Shown here: positions 47,994 to 51,487 of the stretch, one piece after another | Layout of the letters: the number at the start of each line of letters is the position of its first letter | Numbering within the stretch: the stretch's first letter is position 1 | Source of the DNA: Nitrosomonas sp. | GTDB taxonomy: Bacteria > Pseudomonadota > Gammaproteobacteria > Burkholderiales > Nitrosomonadaceae | DNA length: 51,487 nucleotides | NCBI GenBank assembly: GCA_021604405.1 | Contig: BQJA01000016.1 | Location: forward strand, 1-51,487 | Reading direction: 5' to 3' | Made by a program: the position numbers and the translations under genes | Notes under the pieces: generated by a model | Seen by the model: the letters and a program-made list of their open reading frames with translations, nothing else | Database searches by the model: none | What the model was told of the DNA's origin: nothing

Positions 47994-48294
47994 CAGGGTG
48001 TCAAAAAAAGCCGTGTTATGATGGAGTCAATCAGCAAACGTGGCGATACTTACTTGCGCACTTTACTGATCCACGGAGCGCGAGCGGTCATCCGCTTTGC
48101 CAAAAACAAGATTGAGCCGGAAGGCTGGCTTATACAAACTGATAACACGTCACAATAAGAATATCGCTGCTGTTGCGCTAGCAAATATAAACGCTCGTAT
48201 CATTTGGGCGTTGCTTGTCAAAGGCACAACATTTCGCCCCGGTCACGCATCGACAGCATGCGCAGCCGCTGCATGTTCGTGGCGGATAATTTAA
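47994..48294 (+). pseudogene. C-terminal fragment of an IS110/IS1111-family transposase, frameshifted
   Basis: Plus-strand reading gives SISKRGDTYLRTLLIHGARA and VIRFAKNKIEPEGWL, the strongly conserved tail of IS110/IS1111 transposases (the Tnp20 region). About 48126 the homology moves to another frame: RHNKNIAAVALANINARIIW and ALLVKGTTFRPGHAS. So the gene has lost its 5' two-thirds (including the DEDD catalytic domain) and carries a frameshift. It cannot transpose. Confidence 0.85.
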
Positions 48295-48480
48295 CAACGT
48301 ATTGGTAATGTCGTATCGAAAACACGTTTAAGAAAAAAAAATTTCGCCGATTGCACAGACATCGTAACATGATGGCGAGACAGGTCAGACCGTGGCTAGG
48401 AAAGTTCGATGCGGGACAAACACATCAAGTGCGTAAAAATGATAGAGCTCCGTCCAGCGAATTCCATCAGGAATAGAAGC
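47994..48480 (+). mobile_element. Remnant of an IS110/IS1111-type element, 3' part
   Basis: The transposase tail is followed by about 190 bases of non-coding sequence (48295-48480, including GGTCAGACCGTGGCTAGG) that may be the 3' end of the element, where IS1111-group elements encode their guide (bridge/seek) RNA. The left boundary is lost and the right boundary is uncertain. These elements lack inverted-repeat ends that would fix the borders. Confidence 0.5.
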
Positions 48481-48488
48481 AATGCGCT

Positions 48489-48935
48489 TCATACAAAATC
48501 CGGATATATGGCTGCAATCTTTACCTTCTCAAAATCATCGACTGAAAGCTTGGTATACCGCGGACTTTCATGTATGTTCCTTGATCTTGCGTAAGAGTCA
48601 CGCCGGTCACAGAAACGAATCTCAAGGCTAGTTGCCTCGTAAGCAAAAAGCAGATTTTCTGACCAGCGCTGGACGAATTTGGTAGCCGAAACAGCGTAGT
48701 AGTGGCTCTTTTGAATGACATCGCCAAGGTTATAACCCTTTCGCTTGGCTTCGATAACCTCACACGCCTTGTCATCGACGAACAGCATATAATCAGCAGA
48801 CCCGGCATCGATACCCATTTCACGCACCGCCACACCCAGCGGCGCATACAGATTAACACGCCTTTTGTCCTGCATAACCCACCCGGCGTCCATGAGTTTC
48901 CGGTCAATCGCTTTGCGGGTTTTGCGTCTTCACAT
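48489..48935 (-). pseudogene. hsdR: N-terminal fragment of a type I restriction endonuclease HsdR subunit
   Basis: The main open frame from ATG 48893 reads MDAGWVMQDKRRVNLYAPLG, VAVREMGIDAGSADYMLFVD and DKACEVIEAKRKGYNLGDV, then SHYYAVSATKFVQRWSENLL and FAYEATSLEIRFCDRRD. This is the HsdR N-terminal nuclease domain with the PD-(D/E)xK elements Asp (ADY) and Glu-Ala-Lys (EAK). Upstream, KTRKAIDRKL continues the homology to an ATG near 48935 but with indels and a TGA. The conserved FHRPETL region and the whole helicase part are missing. No hsdM or hsdS is near. A dead remnant. Confidence 0.8.
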
Positions 48936-49209
48936 TTTGTGTATGCCGATGACAGTTCTTTCTTCCCCGTTATAGTTGGTAATTTTTAAGTTCTTTCCCC
49001 GGTCCGCCTGGAACTATATGTTACTTTTAATCTTTTCGCTTAAGAATAAAGAAACATTTCTTATGCTTTTTTTGTTCTATAAACGGTATTTCATTGATTT
49101 TTTGTTCGTCTAGTGCCAAGATATTCAAGCGAATATGACGGTGCGTTTTGCCGGTTGACTAAAAATTACGGAACCTTTTTTTACCACAGAAATCAGGAAC
49201 ACGTGCAAC
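48936..49209. other. Interval between HsdR fragment and Spx-like gene
   Basis: No gene is supported in these 274 bases. The minus strand has AACTATAACGGGGAAG near 48970, which could be a leftover promoter and leader of the hsdR fragment. The region is AT-rich from 49020 to 49120. Confidence 0.4.
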
Positions 49210-49563
49210 ATGCTTAAATTTTATGGTTACAAGAAATGCGGCACCTGCCGCAAAGCAGAAAATTTTTTCCAGCAAGCGGGTATTGATTACCAATTTATCG
49301 ATATTACCGAAAACCCGCCCACGGCGGAGACGCTCGTGGACATTGCCAAACTCGCCGACACTCCACTGAAAAAGCTCTTCAATACCAGCGGAATACAATA
49401 CCGCGAATTAAAAATCAAAGAACAACTGCCCGCCCTGTCCGATCTGGAGATATTGGCGCTGCTGGCGGGCAACGGGCGGCTTGTCAAGCGGCCACTGATC
49501 ACCAACGGCGAACAAGCCACCGTTGGTTTTAAAGCGGATGTTTTCGCGGATGTATGGCGCTAG
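49210..49563 (+). CDS. Spx/MgsR-type arsenate reductase-like protein
   Basis: The 117-residue protein has the ArsC/Spx thioredoxin-like fold, with KCGTCRKAENFF near the N-terminus (a CxxC, Cys11 and Cys14), DITENPPTAETL, LKKLFNTSGIQYRELKIKEQ and the C-terminal NGRLVKRPLITNGEQATVGF where the Arg-Pro pair matches ArsC-like proteins. In Gram-negative bacteria such YffB/ArsC-like proteins have no settled function; arsenate reduction is possible but no ars genes are near. It stands alone just after the decayed island and upstream of gltB. Confidence 0.85.
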   Translation: MLKFYGYKKCGTCRKAENFFQQAGIDYQFIDITENPPTAETLVDIAKLADTPLKKLFNTSGIQYRELKIKEQLPALSDLEILALLAGNGRLVKRPLITNGEQATVGFKADVFADVWR

Positions 49564-49826
49564 CAGTAAACGCCGTTGTCTGGATAATCTGATGTATTTG
49601 ACAAAATCGCCACAGCCGGTGACAAGGAGTGGTTAGTTAATTAAATAATTATCAAGCATAAATAATATCTTCGGTGTTCTTATATCAGTCAGCCGTTCGC
49701 AAAGAGTACCATTCCCGTAAAAAAAGTGGATAATATCCGTAAACAACTGCGCGCGTTCCATAGGGACTTGGTCGTTGCACAGTATTGCATGACGATTCAC
49801 TGACTAACGAGAAGAGGCGTGTGAAT
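49564..49826. other. Leader region of gltB
   Basis: These 263 bases contain no supported gene. They should include the gltB promoter, but no confident -35/-10 pair stands out. AAGAGG at about 49812-49817 is the likely gltB ribosome site, nine bases before the ATG. Confidence 0.4.
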
Positions 49827-51487
49827 ATGACAAAATCCGGCATTCCGCCCAAACAGGGCTTGTATGATCCCGCTTTTGAGCATGATAGTTGCGGCATCGG
49901 TTTTGTTGTCCATATTAAAGGCAAAGCCGCTCACCAGATCGTCACACAGGCGCTTACGGTTTTACAGAATCTGGATCATCGCGGCGCTTGTGGCTGTGAG
50001 GAGAATACCGGTGACGGCGCAGGTATTCTGCTGCAGATTCCGCACGCTTTTCTTCAACCCGCCTGTGACGGACTCGGATTTCAACTCCCAAAGCCGAAAC
50101 AATATGGAGTTGGCATGGTCTTTCTGCCGCCGGATAGAAATCAACGCCATCAGTGTGAAAAACGCCTGGAAGAAATCGTGCGCCAGGAAGGACAGCAGGT
50201 ACTCGGCTGGCGCAGCGTACCGACTGACAACTTCTACCTTGGCGACACCGCCAAAGCGTGCGAACCGTTCATACGCCAGATTTTCATTCGACGTGATGCC
50301 GCGCTGCAGGATGATATGGCCTTTGAGCGTAAACTTTACGTAATCCGCCGGCAGGCCGAAAACGCCATCCGTTACGGGGACATCGCCGGCGGTGACTATT
50401 TTTACGTACCAAGTCTTTCATGCCGGACGATTATCTATAAGGGTATGTTAACACCACGGCAGGTGGTCACATTTTATCCTGATTTATCCGATCCTTTGAC
50501 CGAATCGGCGCTGGCACTGGTACATTCCCGTTTCAGCACCAATACCTTCCCCAGTTGGGAGCGCGCGCATCCCTACCGCTATATGATTCATAATGGGGAA
50601 TTTAACACCCTGCGGGGTAATGAGAATTGGATGCGCGCACGCCAGGCGATGCTGCACACCGGCCTGTTTGGCGGTGAGCTGCCCAAGCTGCTGCCAGTCA
50701 TTCAGCAAGACGGCAGCGATTCCGCCAAGTTCGATAATTGTCTCGAATTTCTCGGACTGACTGGTTATTCCTTACCGCATGCGATGATGATGATGATTCC
50801 GGAACCATGGGAAAATCATCAGAACATGCCCGCGGAAAAACGCGCTTTCTACGAATATCACAGCAGCCTGATGGAGCCTTGGGACGGCCCGGCCTCAATC
50901 GCGTTTACCGATGGGAGCAAAGTTGGCGCCATGCTCGACCGTAACGGCCTGCGTCCATCGCGCTACTATGTGACCAAGGACGATCTGGTGATTATGGCTT
51001 CTGAGGTCGGCGTGCTGGACGTACCGCCGGAACGGATACTGGAAAAGCAGCGATTGAAACCAGGCCGTATGTTTTTAGTTGACACCGAAGAACAGCGCAT
51101 TATTAGCGACGAGGAACTGAAATACCAGATTGCCACGGCGTTTCCTTATCGGCAGTGGCTGGATGACAATCTGTTGCATTTTGATGATTTGCCCGATATC
51201 CCCGACCAGCAAACGCCACACAACCATCCCACCATCTTGCAACGCCAGCAGGCTTTCGGCTACACCTTTGAAGACTTGCGCCTTATTCTCGCGCCCATGG
51301 CAATGAACGGGATATCCCCCATTGGTTCAATGGGAACAGACACCCCACTGGCCGTGCTGTCTGATCAGCCGCAACTGCTCTACAATTATTTTAAACAGCT
51401 CTTTGCCCAGGTGACCAATCCACCGATTGACCCGATCCGGGAAGAGTTAATCACCGCTACCACACTGACACTTGGCTCTGAGGGAAA
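49827..51487 (+). CDS. gltB: Glutamate synthase [NADPH] large subunit, N-terminal 553 residues (runs off the right edge)
   Basis: GltB makes two glutamates from glutamine and 2-oxoglutarate, the assimilation step for ammonium. The ATG at 49827 starts a 21-residue propeptide; Cys22 in [14 protein letters not shown] is the N-terminal nucleophile of the class II glutamine amidotransferase domain after cleavage. Other domain features are [54 protein letters not shown] and [17 protein letters not shown]. The reading reaches the central domain ([20 protein letters not shown]). The frame is open without lesions to the window end. The gltD partner would lie beyond it. Confidence 0.97.
   Translation, partial: MTKSGIPPKQGLYDPAFEHDSCGIGFVVHIKGKAAHQIVTQALTVLQNLDHRGACGCEENTGDGAGILLQIPHAFLQPACDGLGFQLPKPKQYGVGMVFLPPDRNQRHQCEKRLEEIVRQEGQQVLGWRSVPTDNFYLGDTAKACEPFIRQIFIRRDAALQDDMAFERKLYVIRRQAENAIRYGDIAGGDYFYVPSLSCRTIIYKGMLTPRQVVTFYPDLSDPLTESALALVHSRFSTNTFPSWERAHPYRYMIHNGEFNTLRGNENWMRARQAMLHTGLFGGELPKLLPVIQQDGSDSAKFDNCLEFLGLTGYSLPHAMMMMIPEPWENHQNMPAEKRAFYEYHSSLMEPWDGPASIAFTDGSKVGAMLDRNGLRPSRYYVTKDDLVIMASEVGVLDVPPERILEKQRLKPGRMFLVDTEEQRIISDEELKYQIATAFPYRQWLDDNLLHFDDLPDIPDQQTPHNHPTILQRQQAFGYTFEDLRLILAPMAMNGISPIGSMGTDTPLAVLSDQPQLLYNYFKQLFAQVTNPPIDPIREELITATTLTLGSEG

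Noticed and set aside
49210-49563. Arsenate resistance gene arsC
   Set aside because: The protein fits the wider Spx/YffB-like group; there is no arsenic operon nearby, so a specific arsenate role is not supported.

Overview
The window looks like chromosomal DNA of a betaproteobacterium. Gene order and protein character point to the Nitrosomonadales, most plausibly a Nitrosomonas-like ammonia oxidiser that tolerates salt. This is inferred from synteny (tuf with a Tyr/Gly/Thr tRNA cluster; hupB/tRNA-Val/tRNA-Asp/ppiD/fabI; rhodanese/grxC/secB/gpsA; ribF/ileS/lspA; gpmA/envC/ctpA/moeB; a complete dcw cluster) and not from a marker gene. Base composition is moderate to slightly AT-rich.

Layout. 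Positions 1-616 (minus strand) hold the 5' end of tuf and three tRNA genes behind a strong promoter. Positions 767-3963 hold a solute-binding protein and one permease of a peptide-type ABC transporter, with no second permease or ATPase. Positions 4094-7404 hold fabI (plus) and, on minus, hupB, two tRNAs, a palindromic terminator and ppiD. Positions 7590-14803 are housekeeping genes on minus: gpsA, an SH3-like exported protein, secB, grxC, a rhodanese-like protein, lspA, ileS and ribF. Positions 15023-16713 carry a plus-strand two-gene operon for glycine betaine synthesis by threefold methylation of glycine. Positions 16758-21198 hold moeB-like, ctpA, envC and gpmA.

Positions 21714-39675 are the whole division and cell wall (dcw) cluster on minus: mraZ-rsmH-ftsL-ftsI-murE-murF-mraY-murD-ftsW-murG-murC-murB-ddl-ftsQ-ftsA-ftsZ. 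Most genes overlap by 4 bases or nearly abut. Upstream of mraZ is a promoter whose -10 runs into four GTGG repeats at an exact 10-base period, the expected MraZ operator. A strong hairpin follows ftsZ. Together these genes make the UDP-MurNAc-pentapeptide, convert it to lipid II, and build and run the septal synthesis machine.

From about 39950 the content is more accessory: an AlkA-like DNA glycosylase, a DUF5995 protein, a large exported monoheme protein with a repeat-bearing upstream region, a PPK2 polyphosphate kinase, an NnrS-like membrane protein and a DUF4168 protein. Positions 46300-48935 are a graveyard: about 750 bases without a gene, a broken MNT-HEPN toxin-antitoxin pair (two TAG nonsense codons and a frameshift in the HEPN gene; the nucleotidyltransferase has lost its expected N-terminal DNA-binding part), the frameshifted tail of an IS110/IS1111-type transposase, and an N-terminal fragment of a type I restriction HsdR subunit. 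The right end has an Spx/ArsC-like protein and the 5' part of gltB.

I found no convincing wholly new system. The most interesting items are the decayed defence/toxin island, the monoheme protein with its iterated upstream repeats, the doubly anchored solute-binding protein with an orphan permease, and the MraZ operator/promoter overlap.
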